Assembly: GCA_900540205.1 (NCBI GenBank)
Contig: UQER01000017.1
Span: 1-64,000 of the forward strand
Source: an uncultured Porphyromonadaceae bacterium
Lineage (GTDB): Bacteria; Bacteroidota; Bacteroidia; Bacteroidales; Muribaculaceae
Length of the DNA stretch: 64,000 nt
Direction of reading: 5' to 3'
Position 1 is the stretch's first letter. Each line of letters starts with the position of its first letter. Both the position numbers and the translations under genes were made by a program. This document shows, one piece after another, positions 42,707 to 51,972 of this stretch. The notes under the pieces are model-generated. The model made no database searches. It saw nothing but the letters and a program-made list of their open reading frames with translations, and was not told where the DNA came from.

Positions 42707-45700
42707 ATGAAAAGAACAATTCTCAGTGCAGTATTGCTGTTTCTCATGACAGTGATGGCACATGCGCAGAACATCACTGTGCACGGAACGGTGCTTTCAA
42801 ATTCTGACGGTGAGCCGCTGATCGGCGCCTCCATTCTGTGTGATGCCAACAAGGCCGGAGCCGCCACCGACGTCGACGGTAATTTCGAAATCACCGTACC
42901 CGACGGCGCCACCCTCAAAGTCTCATACGTGGGTTTCAACCCTGCCGAAGTGAAGGCCGCCACGCAGCTCACTGTCTATCTTGACGAAAATTCCGAGCTG
43001 CTCGACGAAGTGGTTGTGGTAGGCTACCAGACCGTGCGCAAGGCCGACCTCACGGGTGCAGTGTCTGTTGTATCCACCAAGGCTCTCCAGACCGCCCCCG
43101 ACACCGATCCGATGCGCGCGCTCCAGGGAAAGGTGCCCGGCATGACCATCACCGGCAACGGTTCACCGAGCGGCACAGGCACGGTGCGCATCCGCGGCAT
43201 CGGCTCATTCAATGCCTCGCAGGATCCCCTGTTCGTCATTGACGGAGTGCCCACCACCGCTACGCTGAACTCTCTAAACATGAACGATATCGAGAGCATG
43301 CAGGTGCTCAAGGACGCCGCCTCGGCTTCCATCTACGGTTCGCGTGCTGCCAACGGCGTGATTATCATCACCACTAAAAAAGGTAAAGCAGCTCAGGCAA
43401 ATAAAATCAATGTAAGCTTCTCTGCCAATCTTACCGCACAGTTCTATTCGTCGCAGGCTACGATGAAACTGCTCGACACCCCTGGGTATGCCACAGCCAT
43501 GGCGCAGGCCGCCCTCAACGACGGCATCGACCCGGTGGCCTATGCATCAAGCTATGGTCTGAACCTTAACGCCCCCACCGGCTACCCCATCAGTGTCTAC
43601 GACATTGCCAACAACCGTTATGTGAACTACACCGTCGGCGGCCAGTATGACGGATTCATCAACGCCAAGCACACCATGCGGATGTCGGACACCGATTGGC
43701 TTGACGAGATTTCACGTACCGGATTCGCACAGAGCTACGATGCTTCCGTCTCATCGGCAAACGAAAAGACCAACGTGTTCTTCTCACTTGGCTATAAAAA
43801 GAATGCCGGTATCCTCAAATACACCGACTTCGAGAACATCGCCGCCCGAATCAACACCACCTTCAACATCAGCCCTGTGGTGTCGGTAGGCGAGAACTTC
43901 ACCCTCACCCACACCAAACAGGTGGACTGCCAGCCTATGGAGAATGCGCTGAAAATGCCCAGCATCGTGCCCGTATACGAAACCGACGGCGTGACCTTCG
44001 CAGGCCCGGTTGGGAGCATGGCCGACCGTCAGAATCCGCTCCGCGAGCTGGCGTTCAACCGGGACAACTCCCTGAACGTGTGGCGTCTGTTCGGCAACGC
44101 ATTCATTGACATCAAGCCACTCAAAGGACTCGTGCTCCGCAGCAATTTCGGTCTGGACTACGACGCAGCGTTCATACATTCCTACAACTACACCTTCCAC
44201 AGCGACATCGTGAACAACGATACCAACTCCACCACCATGTCGCAGGCAAACGATTCGAAATGGACTTGGACCAACACCGCCAACTATAATTTCACACTTG
44301 CAAAGGAACACACCTTCACCGTGCTGGCCGGTATGGAGATGTTCCGCCAGAGCCGCATCGATTTCTCGGGCTACAACGAGGACTACGACATAGAGACTCC
44401 GGACTATATGTACCCCGACGCATCAATCGGCGTGGAAAAATCCACCGGCAACAAATCGGCCTACTCGCTGGTGTCGTTCTTTGGAAAAATCGACTATAAC
44501 TGGCGCAACCTTCTGCTGGCATCGTTCACTATCCGCCGCGATGGTTCATCGAGATTCGGACGCAACAACCGTTATGGCACATTCCCTGCCGCCACACTCG
44601 GTTACCGCGTGTCGGAAAATATCAAAAAATCATGGCTGAACGACCTCAAAATCCGCCTGTCATGGGGTAAGACCGGTAATCAGGCCATCTCGAACACCGC
44701 CCGCTACGCTCTTTACGTGGCCGATTACGGCAACGACCGCGTCACCTCCACCGCCTACGACCTCCTGCTCCAGCAGAGCGGCATCTTCCCCTCGGGCTAC
44801 ATAGCAAGTCAGACGGCCAACGACAACCTGAAGTGGGAAACTACCATACAGTATAATGCCGGAGTAGACTACAGCATGTTCAACGACCGCCTGTTCGGAA
44901 GCGTGGACGCCTACATCAAGGATGTGAAGGACATGCTCATCCAGCCGGCCTACCTCGGCGCTATGGGCGAAGGGGGCGCTTCATGGCTCAACGGCCCGTC
45001 GTTGCGCAACTGGGGTATGGAATTCCTCATCGGCTGGCGCGACGAGCTGAAATGCGGCCTCTCCTACAGGGCTTCGCTCAATCTCGACTTCTTCCGCAAC
45101 CACGTCACCTACCTTCCCAATACAACCACCGGCTCATATGCACACACCACCACCGAAAACCTCGTGCAGTCGCACCAGCCCTACGGCTCGATTGTGGGCT
45201 ATGTGTTCGACGGCCTGTTCCAGACCCGCGAGGAGGCAGCTGCATCCGGTCAGGACAACGCCCGCATGGGCGGCATGAAGTATGCCGACCTCAACGGCGA
45301 CGGCCGCATAACCCCCGACGACCAGACATGGATCTTCAACCCGGTGCCCGACCTCTCGTTCGGTCTCAACATCGAGCTTGGCTACAAAAACTTCGACCTG
45401 CAGATGTTCTGGCAGGGTGTGCTGGGGCAGGATGTCTACAACAACCAGAAGTTCCAGAACGACTTCTGGAGCGTGACCGACGCCGGAAGCAACAAGGGTG
45501 ACCGCGTGCTCGACGCATGGCTCCCCTGTGTCAACACCTCCTCGACAATCCCCATGCTCACCACCGACAACAAGGGCGACGAGGGACGCACCTCCTCCTA
45601 TTTCGTGGAAAACGGCTCCTATGCCAAGCTCCGCACGCTGCAGCTGGGCTACAATCTGCCCGACAAACTCCTGTCGAAACTCCGCATGAGCCGCGCCCGC

Positions 45701-45829
45701 GTGTACGTATCAGGTCAGAATCTGCTCACCATCAAGAGCAAGAGCCTCACATGCTCCGACCCGGAGAATGCCAACTGGGCCTACCCCATTCCCACATCGT
45801 TCTCTTTCGGGCTTCAACTCGACTTCTAA
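42707..45829 (+). CDS. susC: SusC-like TonB-dependent transporter
   Basis: 1040 aa. A signal peptide (1-21) is followed by a carboxypeptidase-regulatory-like domain (about 22-95), a TonB-box region and LLDEVVVVGYQTVRKADLTGAVSVV that starts the plug, PGMTITGNGSPSGTGTVRIRG within the plug, and a 22-strand beta-barrel ending FSFGLQLDF with the typical C-terminal Phe. It imports oligosaccharide across the outer membrane using TonB energy. SusD follows 19 bp downstream. The likely cargo is a fructan. Confidence 0.95.
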   Translation: MKRTILSAVLLFLMTVMAHAQNITVHGTVLSNSDGEPLIGASILCDANKAGAATDVDGNFEITVPDGATLKVSYVGFNPAEVKAATQLTVYLDENSELLDEVVVVGYQTVRKADLTGAVSVVSTKALQTAPDTDPMRALQGKVPGMTITGNGSPSGTGTVRIRGIGSFNASQDPLFVIDGVPTTATLNSLNMNDIESMQVLKDAASASIYGSRAANGVIIITTKKGKAAQANKINVSFSANLTAQFYSSQATMKLLDTPGYATAMAQAALNDGIDPVAYASSYGLNLNAPTGYPISVYDIANNRYVNYTVGGQYDGFINAKHTMRMSDTDWLDEISRTGFAQSYDASVSSANEKTNVFFSLGYKKNAGILKYTDFENIAARINTTFNISPVVSVGENFTLTHTKQVDCQPMENALKMPSIVPVYETDGVTFAGPVGSMADRQNPLRELAFNRDNSLNVWRLFGNAFIDIKPLKGLVLRSNFGLDYDAAFIHSYNYTFHSDIVNNDTNSTTMSQANDSKWTWTNTANYNFTLAKEHTFTVLAGMEMFRQSRIDFSGYNEDYDIETPDYMYPDASIGVEKSTGNKSAYSLVSFFGKIDYNWRNLLLASFTIRRDGSSRFGRNNRYGTFPAATLGYRVSENIKKSWLNDLKIRLSWGKTGNQAISNTARYALYVADYGNDRVTSTAYDLLLQQSGIFPSGYIASQTANDNLKWETTIQYNAGVDYSMFNDRLFGSVDAYIKDVKDMLIQPAYLGAMGEGGASWLNGPSLRNWGMEFLIGWRDELKCGLSYRASLNLDFFRNHVTYLPNTTTGSYAHTTTENLVQSHQPYGSIVGYVFDGLFQTREEAAASGQDNARMGGMKYADLNGDGRITPDDQTWIFNPVPDLSFGLNIELGYKNFDLQMFWQGVLGQDVYNNQKFQNDFWSVTDAGSNKGDRVLDAWLPCVNTSSTIPMLTTDNKGDEGRTSSYFVENGSYAKLRTLQLGYNLPDKLLSKLRMSRARVYVSGQNLLTIKSKSLTCSDPENANWAYPIPTSFSFGLQLDF

Positions 45830-45848
45830 CCTTTAATTCCGAACAATC

Positions 45849-47582
45849 ATGAAATCATTGAAAACATATATCATCATCGCCCTGGCGGCTGCGCTTTCCG
45901 CCTGCAACGATTTTATCGACGAACCGCCCACAGGCGTCATCGACGGCGACCTCGCCTACTCCCAGCCCGACAGAATGGTCAATGCTGCCTATGCGGCCCT
46001 GGGCGACTGCTGGTTCACCTATCCCTTCAATCTCTGGCCTTACGGCGACTTAGGATCGGACGACTGCCTTAAAGGCGGCGGTGGCACAACCGACACCGGC
46101 TACCACCCCATGGAAATATGGTCGACACTGACCTCCACTCCCGGCGAACTTGATGAACTGTGGTACCGCCTCTACTGCAACATCTCGCGCTGCAACCGCG
46201 CCCTGACCGCGCTTGAGGAATACGGAGTGGAGAAACTCGGCGACAAGGCAGCCCAGCGCGAGGCCGAGGTGCACTTTCTGCGCGGCCACAGCTATTTCAA
46301 ACTCGTGACCATGTTCCGTCAGGTGCCCTGGATTGACAAGGCCGTGTTCGAGCAAAGCTCGCACGAGCAGGTGCGCAACGACCAGTACACCTATCAGGAA
46401 CTGATGGGCAAAGTGATAGGCGAGTTCGAGATGGCCTACAACGGCCTCCCCATGGAAGTTGACGACGGGGGCGGACGTGCCAACAAGGTGGCTGCCGCTG
46501 CTTATCTGGCAAAATGCTATCTCACACTGGCGTGGGGCGACGGTTACGAGGCCACCGACGGCGTGGGCTTCATCAACGAGGAATATATGCGCAAGGTGGT
46601 GGAATACACCGAGGTGGTAAAAAAATCGCGCTACGATTATCTTGAGGATTTCGGCGATATATTCCTGCCTGAATACAAGAACAGCAAGGAATCGGTGTTC
46701 GCGGTGCAGACCTCTCAGTACACCGAGGATCACACCCGCTTCGGCCGTGCCAACTGGTCGAACACGCTCAACGGATGCTGGGGCATGTGGTCGTGCGGAT
46801 GGGATTTCCACAAACCCTCGCAGAATCTGGTCAATGCATTCAAGACTCAGAACGGCCTGCCGATGTTCGATTCCTACAACGCCTCCAACGATTACCCCGT
46901 AAACGGCACTCCCTCCGCCCAGAAATGGGATCCGCGCCTGTTCCACACCGTGGGTATGCCCACCTTCCCCTACAAATATGAGAGCGAGTACATGATGACT
47001 ACCGAAAACTCCCGCACGCCCAACACCTACGGCTACTACACATCGCTGAAGGATGTGCCCCAGCGCAGTGGCGGCGAGACTTTCGAAGGCTCATGGCAGG
47101 CTTTCGCCATGAACGACTATGTGTTCCGCTACACCGACGTGATGCTGATGCGTGCCGAAGCGCTCATCGAGCTGGGCGAACTCACGGAAGCCCGTGATAT
47201 AATCAACGACATACGCCGCCGCGCCGCCAACTCCATCGACAAGCACATCGGCTATGCCAAGGACTTCTGCGAGATTGCCGAATATCCCGCCACCTACTTC
47301 GCCGACAAGGAGACCGCCCGCAAATGTCTCCGCTGGGAGCGCCGCCTGGAGATGGCGATGGAGAGCAGCCGCTACTTCGACCTGCGCCGCTGGGGCATAG
47401 CCTCCACAGTGCTCAACGCATATTTCGAATCGGAAAAGAACGCATCCTACAACGGGACACGCTTCGGCCAGTATTATCAGGATGCACACTACACGCCGGG
47501 GAAAAACGAGTTCTACCCCATCCCCTACAACCAGCTCTACTACGTCCCCGGACTCTACGTCCAGAACAAGGGTTACAACTAA
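45849..47582 (+). CDS. susD: SusD-like surface glycan-binding lipoprotein
   Basis: 577 aa. Lipoprotein signal (LAAALSAC, Cys near residue 19). Four TPR-like helical pairs are followed by a C-terminal RagB/SusD signature (LRWERRLEMAMESSRYFDLRRW, then PIPYNQLYYVPGLYVQN). It sits on the outer-membrane surface as a lid over the SusC channel and delivers glycan. No separate surface glycan-binding protein or endo-fructanase follows, so the locus is minimal. Confidence 0.95.
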   Translation: MKSLKTYIIIALAAALSACNDFIDEPPTGVIDGDLAYSQPDRMVNAAYAALGDCWFTYPFNLWPYGDLGSDDCLKGGGGTTDTGYHPMEIWSTLTSTPGELDELWYRLYCNISRCNRALTALEEYGVEKLGDKAAQREAEVHFLRGHSYFKLVTMFRQVPWIDKAVFEQSSHEQVRNDQYTYQELMGKVIGEFEMAYNGLPMEVDDGGGRANKVAAAAYLAKCYLTLAWGDGYEATDGVGFINEEYMRKVVEYTEVVKKSRYDYLEDFGDIFLPEYKNSKESVFAVQTSQYTEDHTRFGRANWSNTLNGCWGMWSCGWDFHKPSQNLVNAFKTQNGLPMFDSYNASNDYPVNGTPSAQKWDPRLFHTVGMPTFPYKYESEYMMTTENSRTPNTYGYYTSLKDVPQRSGGETFEGSWQAFAMNDYVFRYTDVMLMRAEALIELGELTEARDIINDIRRRAANSIDKHIGYAKDFCEIAEYPATYFADKETARKCLRWERRLEMAMESSRYFDLRRWGIASTVLNAYFESEKNASYNGTRFGQYYQDAHYTPGKNEFYPIPYNQLYYVPGLYVQNKGYN

Positions 47583-47638
47583 TTACGAGTGAGGAAGTTG
47601 TAAAACCGCAAAATTTCGGGGCTATGCAACAATAAATT

Positions 47639-47682
47639 CAGGCGCGAGACGTCGGACTTCCGAAGTTTCGCGCCTGTATTTT
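47639..47682 (+). terminator. Terminator after susD
   Basis: CAGGCGCGAGAC (47639-47650) pairs with GTTTCGCGCCTG (47665-47676), followed by TATTTTA. Confidence 0.8.
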
Positions 47683-47736
47683 ACTCCATTGCCCGGGTTG
47701 GGAATGGCTGCGAAGACGGGCCATGGCGCAACGAAA

Positions 47737-47768
47737 TTTGCACAGTTTGGCCAAAAATCTTAACTTTG
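47737..47768 (+). promoter_or_regulatory. Promoter of the rfbACB operon
   Basis: TTTG (47737-47740), 20 bp, TAACTTTG (47761-47768), 37 bp before the rfbA ATG. Confidence 0.75.
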
Positions 47769-47805
47769 AGGCATTTCAGAAAAAAACTTTATTTTTAGAC
47801 CACAC

Positions 47806-48711
47806 ATGAAAGGAATTGTTTTGGCCGGCGGTTCGGGCACACGCCTGTATCCCATTACCAAAGGTGTGAGCAAGCAGATGCTGCCCATCTACGACAAACC
47901 GATGGTGTACTATCCCATCTCAACATTGATGCTCGCCGGAATCAGGGACATTCTCATAATCTCCACCCCCCAGGACCTCCCCGGGTTCAAACGTCTGCTC
48001 GGCGACGGCTCGGATTATGGTGTGCGGTTCTCATATGCCGAGCAACCCAGCCCCGACGGTCTTGCGCAGGCTTTCATCATCGGCAAGGAGTTTATCGGCG
48101 ACGATTCGGTGTGCCTCGTGCTGGGCGACAACATTTTCCATGGCGCCGGGTTCTCCGGACTGCTCAGCGAGGCTGTGCATGAGGCCGAGACGGCCGGCAA
48201 CGCCACCGTGTTCGGTTACTGGGTTGACGACCCGCAGCGCTACGGCGTGGCCGAATTCGACGAGCAGGGCCGTTGCCTCTCCATTGAGGAAAAGCCCGAA
48301 CACCCCAAGAGCAACTACGCCGTTGTAGGGTTGTATTTCTACCCCAACAAGGTGGTAGATGTGGCCGCCCACATCAAGCCTTCGGCCCGCGGCGAGCTGG
48401 AAATCACTACCGTAAACCAGGAATTCCTCAACGACGGGCAGCTGCGTGTGAAAACACTGCCCCGCGGTTTCGCATGGCTCGACACGGGCACGCACGATTC
48501 ACTTGCCGACGCATCGATCTATGTGGAGGTGCTCGAAAAACGTCAGGGCCTGAAAATAGCATGTCTCGAAGGTATAGCTTACCGTCAGGGATGGATTTCG
48601 GCCGACGACATGCGCCGCATCGCCCAGCCTATGCTCAAGAACCAGTACGGCCAGTATCTGCTCAAGGTGGTGGACGAAGTGGAGCGCACGGGGATGAAGA
48701 ATCTTGATTAA
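47806..48711 (+). CDS. rfbA: Glucose-1-phosphate thymidylyltransferase
   Basis: 301 aa, normal length. MKGIVLAGGSGTRLYPIT is the nucleotide-binding loop of the sugar-nucleotide pyrophosphorylases, and the Lys-containing EEKPEHPKSNYAVVGLYFY motif is intact. It converts glucose-1-phosphate and dTTP to dTDP-glucose, the first step to dTDP-4-keto-6-deoxyglucose and dTDP-rhamnose. It is first of rfbA-rfbC-rfbB, all in the same direction. No rfbD (reductase) lies in the window. Confidence 0.96.
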   Translation: MKGIVLAGGSGTRLYPITKGVSKQMLPIYDKPMVYYPISTLMLAGIRDILIISTPQDLPGFKRLLGDGSDYGVRFSYAEQPSPDGLAQAFIIGKEFIGDDSVCLVLGDNIFHGAGFSGLLSEAVHEAETAGNATVFGYWVDDPQRYGVAEFDEQGRCLSIEEKPEHPKSNYAVVGLYFYPNKVVDVAAHIKPSARGELEITTVNQEFLNDGQLRVKTLPRGFAWLDTGTHDSLADASIYVEVLEKRQGLKIACLEGIAYRQGWISADDMRRIAQPMLKNQYGQYLLKVVDEVERTGMKNLD

Positions 48712-48789
48712 ACCATCGGCCACAACCACGCGCACGCGGTTGTGCCAATCGATACGCGAAGCTATTTATTTGTTGACCAACTTACTTTC

Positions 48790-49356
48790 ATGGAAGTAAT
48801 CAAAACCGATATTGACGGCGTGCTCATCCTCGAGCCACGCATATTCAACGACCAGCGCGGATATTTTTTCGAAAGCTACAACCACCGCGCGTTCTGCGAG
48901 GCCATCGGCCGCGACATTAATTTTGTTCAGGACAATGAATCCATGTCCACCCGCGGGGTGATGCGCGGACTGCATTTCCAGCGCCCACCCTTCGCACAGG
49001 CAAAGCTTGTGCGCTGCGTGGTGGGGCGTGTGCTCGACGTTGCAGTTGACATCCGCAAGGGTTCACCCACCTACGGCCGCCATGTGGCTGTGGAGCTGTC
49101 GGCCGAGAATCACCGTCAGTTCTTCATTCCGCGCGGCTTCGCCCACGGTTTCGCGGTGCTTAGCCCCACGGCCGTGTTCCAGTACAAATGTGACAACTAT
49201 TATGCCCCTCAGGCCGACGGCGGCATCTCAATTGCCGACCCGTCGCTCGGCATCGACTGGCAGCTTGACCCCGCAGGCAGCATCCTGAGCCCCAAGGACA
49301 CGGCACACCCGCTGCTGTGCGATTTCGACTCCCCGTTCACTTTCGGCGAACAATAA
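48790..49356 (+). CDS. rfbC: dTDP-4-dehydrorhamnose 3,5-epimerase
   Basis: 188 aa from ATG 48790 (MEVIKTDIDGVLILEPRIF), chosen because the family begins there; an upstream in-frame ATG at 48742 would add unrelated residues. The signature RGLHFQRPPFAQAKLVRCV and the catalytic His region (RGFAHGFAVLS) are intact. It converts dTDP-4-keto-6-deoxyglucose to the L-rhamno form. It lies 78 bp after rfbA and 59 bp before rfbB. Confidence 0.94.
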   Translation: MEVIKTDIDGVLILEPRIFNDQRGYFFESYNHRAFCEAIGRDINFVQDNESMSTRGVMRGLHFQRPPFAQAKLVRCVVGRVLDVAVDIRKGSPTYGRHVAVELSAENHRQFFIPRGFAHGFAVLSPTAVFQYKCDNYYAPQADGGISIADPSLGIDWQLDPAGSILSPKDTAHPLLCDFDSPFTFGEQ

Positions 49357-49415
49357 GACCCGTTCAGGCGTATTTACCATAGTTCAATCCCCAAAACGCA
49401 CCCATACATTTACAC

Positions 49416-50552
49416 ATGAAACGCAACATCCTCATAACCGGCGGAGCCGGATTCATCGGCTCACATGTGGTCCGCCTGTTTGTCAACAAATATCCCGACT
49501 ACCATATCGTGAACCTCGACAAGCTCACATATGCGGGCAATCTCGCCACCCTCAAGGACATAGAGGACAAGCCCAACTACACTTTCGTAAAAGCCGACAT
49601 CGCCGACCTCGAAGAGATGCGCCGCATCATCCGCGAGTACGACATCAACGGCATCATCCACCTCGCGGCTGAAAGCCATGTGGACCGTTCGATCAAGGAC
49701 CCCTTCACTTTCGCACGCACCAACGTGATGGGCACACTGGCTCTGCTTCAGGCCGCCAAGGAATACTGGGAATCGCTTCCCGAGAAATACGAAGGCAAGC
49801 TCTTCTACCACATCTCAACCGACGAAGTCTACGGAGCGCTTGAACTCACACACCCCGAAGGCATCGAGTCGCCATTCTCCACCGTGGCATCCTCCGAAGG
49901 CCATCATCTGGCATTCGGCAAGGAGTATTTCCTGGAGACCACAGCCTATTCGCCCCACTCGCCCTACAGCGCATCGAAAGCATCGTCCGATCACTTTGTA
50001 CGCGCCTACCACGACACCTACGGCATGCCCACACTGGTGACCAACTGCTCGAACAACTATGGGCCCTACCAGTTCCCTGAAAAGCTCATCCCGCTGTTCA
50101 TCAACAACATCCGCCACGGCAAACCGCTGCCCGTCTACGGCAAGGGCGAAAACGTGCGCGACTGGCTCTTCGTCGAAGACCACGCACGCGCCATCGACCT
50201 CATTTTCCACAAGGGCAAAGTGGCCGACACCTACAACATCGGCGGCTTCAACGAATGGAAAAACATCGACCTCATCAAAGTGATAATCCGCACCGTCGAC
50301 CGTCTGCTGGGCAACCCCGAAGGATACTCCGACCACCTCATCACCTATGTGACCGACCGCCCCGGACACGACATGCGCTACGCCATCGACTCCCGCAAGC
50401 TCCAGCGTGAACTCGGCTGGGAGCCATCACTGCAGTTCGAGGAGGGCATCGAGAAAACCGTGCAGTGGTATCTTGACCATCAGGACTGGACCGACCACAT
50501 CACCTCCGGCGCCTACCAGACCTACTACGAAGACATGTACGGCAACCGCTGA
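49416..50552 (+). CDS. rfbB: dTDP-glucose 4,6-dehydratase
   Basis: 378 aa. ITGGAGFIGSHV is the NAD-binding Rossmann loop, and the SDR active site appears as ISTDEVYG and YSASKASSDHFVRAYHDTYG (YxxxK). It makes dTDP-4-keto-6-deoxyglucose from dTDP-glucose. It is the last gene of the operon. A palindrome with an embedded promoter follows 33 bp after its stop. Confidence 0.96.
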   Translation: MKRNILITGGAGFIGSHVVRLFVNKYPDYHIVNLDKLTYAGNLATLKDIEDKPNYTFVKADIADLEEMRRIIREYDINGIIHLAAESHVDRSIKDPFTFARTNVMGTLALLQAAKEYWESLPEKYEGKLFYHISTDEVYGALELTHPEGIESPFSTVASSEGHHLAFGKEYFLETTAYSPHSPYSASKASSDHFVRAYHDTYGMPTLVTNCSNNYGPYQFPEKLIPLFINNIRHGKPLPVYGKGENVRDWLFVEDHARAIDLIFHKGKVADTYNIGGFNEWKNIDLIKVIIRTVDRLLGNPEGYSDHLITYVTDRPGHDMRYAIDSRKLQRELGWEPSLQFEEGIEKTVQWYLDHQDWTDHITSGAYQTYYEDMYGNR

Positions 50553-50584
50553 TTCAGCGTCCCCCACACATTATAAATTTATAA

Positions 50585-50635
50585 TAATGCATTTTACCGT
50601 AATTTTGCCAAATTCGGTAAAATGCATTAACTTTG
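50585..50635 (+). promoter_or_regulatory. Promoter inside a perfect inverted repeat, before the fusion-regulator gene
   Basis: Perfect 15-bp arms, TAATGCATTTTACCG (50585-50599) and its reverse complement (50615-50629), enclose 15 bp. A promoter runs through it: TTTG (50604-50607) in the loop, 20 bp, then TAACTTTG (50628-50635) at the right arm's edge. A protein bound to the palindrome would cover both boxes, so this is a likely operator. The leader to the next ATG is about 130 bases. Confidence 0.75.
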
Positions 50636-50771
50636 TGCCGATGCAATGCAACCGCCAACGCGCCTGCACGGCACCGGAATGCCTCCCCTCAGCATCACCT
50701 CGCGCACTCCCCACAGGAGAGCATGAGGGAAGAGAGAATATGCGCCGCCCTCACCGTTTATTAGAAACGGC

Positions 50772-51839
50772 ATGACATCAACCCACGCCGACACATACGC
50801 CACTGCATTGCAGCCCAAAGCCGCGTGGCAATTCTTTCAGGGCACACTCCAGGCCGCACCGCCGTCCACCCGACGGGCCTACAGCCAGACACTCGCCTCA
50901 ATGGCCCGCTACCTCCAGGCCCACCACCTCTCCCTCAACGACATCGCTGCCGACCCGAACCATCTCACCCACTGGGCCATAGCCATGCTGCTCCACGGAG
51001 CCACCCCCAACACCACACTCTACTACCTCTCCACCTACACCACACTCCACAACAAGGCCACCCGTCAGGGCCTCCTCCCCCCTCTGCCCGCCCCTACCGC
51101 CCTCAAACAGCACATCCGCTCGCTCACACCCGGCGGCAACCCGGCCGCGCAGCTTGCACAGGCCTTCAATCTCCCCGACCCGACACCCCCGGCGCCCGAA
51201 GCCACCGACAGTGACACCCCGCGATGGTTCGCCATGCGCCTCCGTCCACATAAAACCCTCCGGATCGTCACCGACCGCGTGGCCGCCACCGCCGACGGCG
51301 CAGCCCTGCTCGGCACCATCTACTATCCCCATGAAGAAATTGCCCGTCGCATCGGGCGCAAAATAATGCACGCCAGCCGCCCCGTGCTCCCCGACATCCT
51401 CTTTTTCCGCACACGCCCCACGGCCGTCACCCCCCTGTTCCGCAACATCGGCGACCTCGCATGGTGCTACCGCACCGCCCCATCGCCAACAGCCCCCTAC
51501 GCCACCATCCCCGACGCCGACATGCGCCGCTTCCAGCACACCATAGGGCTGTTCACCCCCGATCTGCGCCCCGTAGCCGACCCCGACGCACCCGCCATAC
51601 ATCCCGGCCAGCGCATGCTCATCACCTCCGGCCCCCTCGCCGGCCTCACCGGCACCGTCGCCCGCATCCGCCCTACCCAAATCGCCCCCACGGGCCTCCC
51701 TACCACGGATTACACCCCTGCCCACGACGAATGCACCCTCATCGATAGCGAGTGCACCATCACCCTCACCGTCGCCGGCTTCAACTTCGGCACCTTCACC
51801 ACCCGCCTCTCCCCCCACTCCCTCACCCCCCTCCCCTAA
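50772..51839 (+). CDS. Fusion of recombinase-type SAM-like domain with NusG/UpxY-like antiterminator
   Basis: 355 aa, very GC- and Pro/Thr/Ala-rich, with unusual preference for CCC codons. Residues about 15-105 (AAWQFFQGTLQAAPPSTRRAY, then LYYLSTYTTLHNKA) match the helical core-binding domain of tyrosine recombinases. No catalytic domain with the R-H-R-Y residues follows. Residues about 150-290 read like the NusG N-terminal domain of UpxY proteins (WFAMRLRPHKT, then PDILFFRTRP), and residues about 275-350 resemble the KOW part (IHPGQRMLITSGPLAGLTGTVARI). UpxY proteins stop premature termination in long polysaccharide operons. It heads the CDP-sugar and glycosyltransferase cluster. The domain reading is by eye; the NusG part is firm, the SAM-like part moderate. 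Confidence 0.72.
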   Translation: MTSTHADTYATALQPKAAWQFFQGTLQAAPPSTRRAYSQTLASMARYLQAHHLSLNDIAADPNHLTHWAIAMLLHGATPNTTLYYLSTYTTLHNKATRQGLLPPLPAPTALKQHIRSLTPGGNPAAQLAQAFNLPDPTPPAPEATDSDTPRWFAMRLRPHKTLRIVTDRVAATADGAALLGTIYYPHEEIARRIGRKIMHASRPVLPDILFFRTRPTAVTPLFRNIGDLAWCYRTAPSPTAPYATIPDADMRRFQHTIGLFTPDLRPVADPDAPAIHPGQRMLITSGPLAGLTGTVARIRPTQIAPTGLPTTDYTPAHDECTLIDSECTITLTVAGFNFGTFTTRLSPHSLTPLP

Positions 51840-51972
51840 CTCCGGTTTTTGGGCATTATCGTCGCCATCACACATTGTCATCATCGGTTTAAGTTTAATC
51901 AAAACTATAAACCTCTGACAACATGCCTTATAACGAACTAATCCACCTGATTTATCATACACCCCATACATA

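Noticed and set aside
50585..50629. Invertible promoter of the capsule phase-variation type
   Set aside because: The arms are only 15 bp apart and the promoter boxes are not both between them, so inversion would not switch it; an operator fits better.
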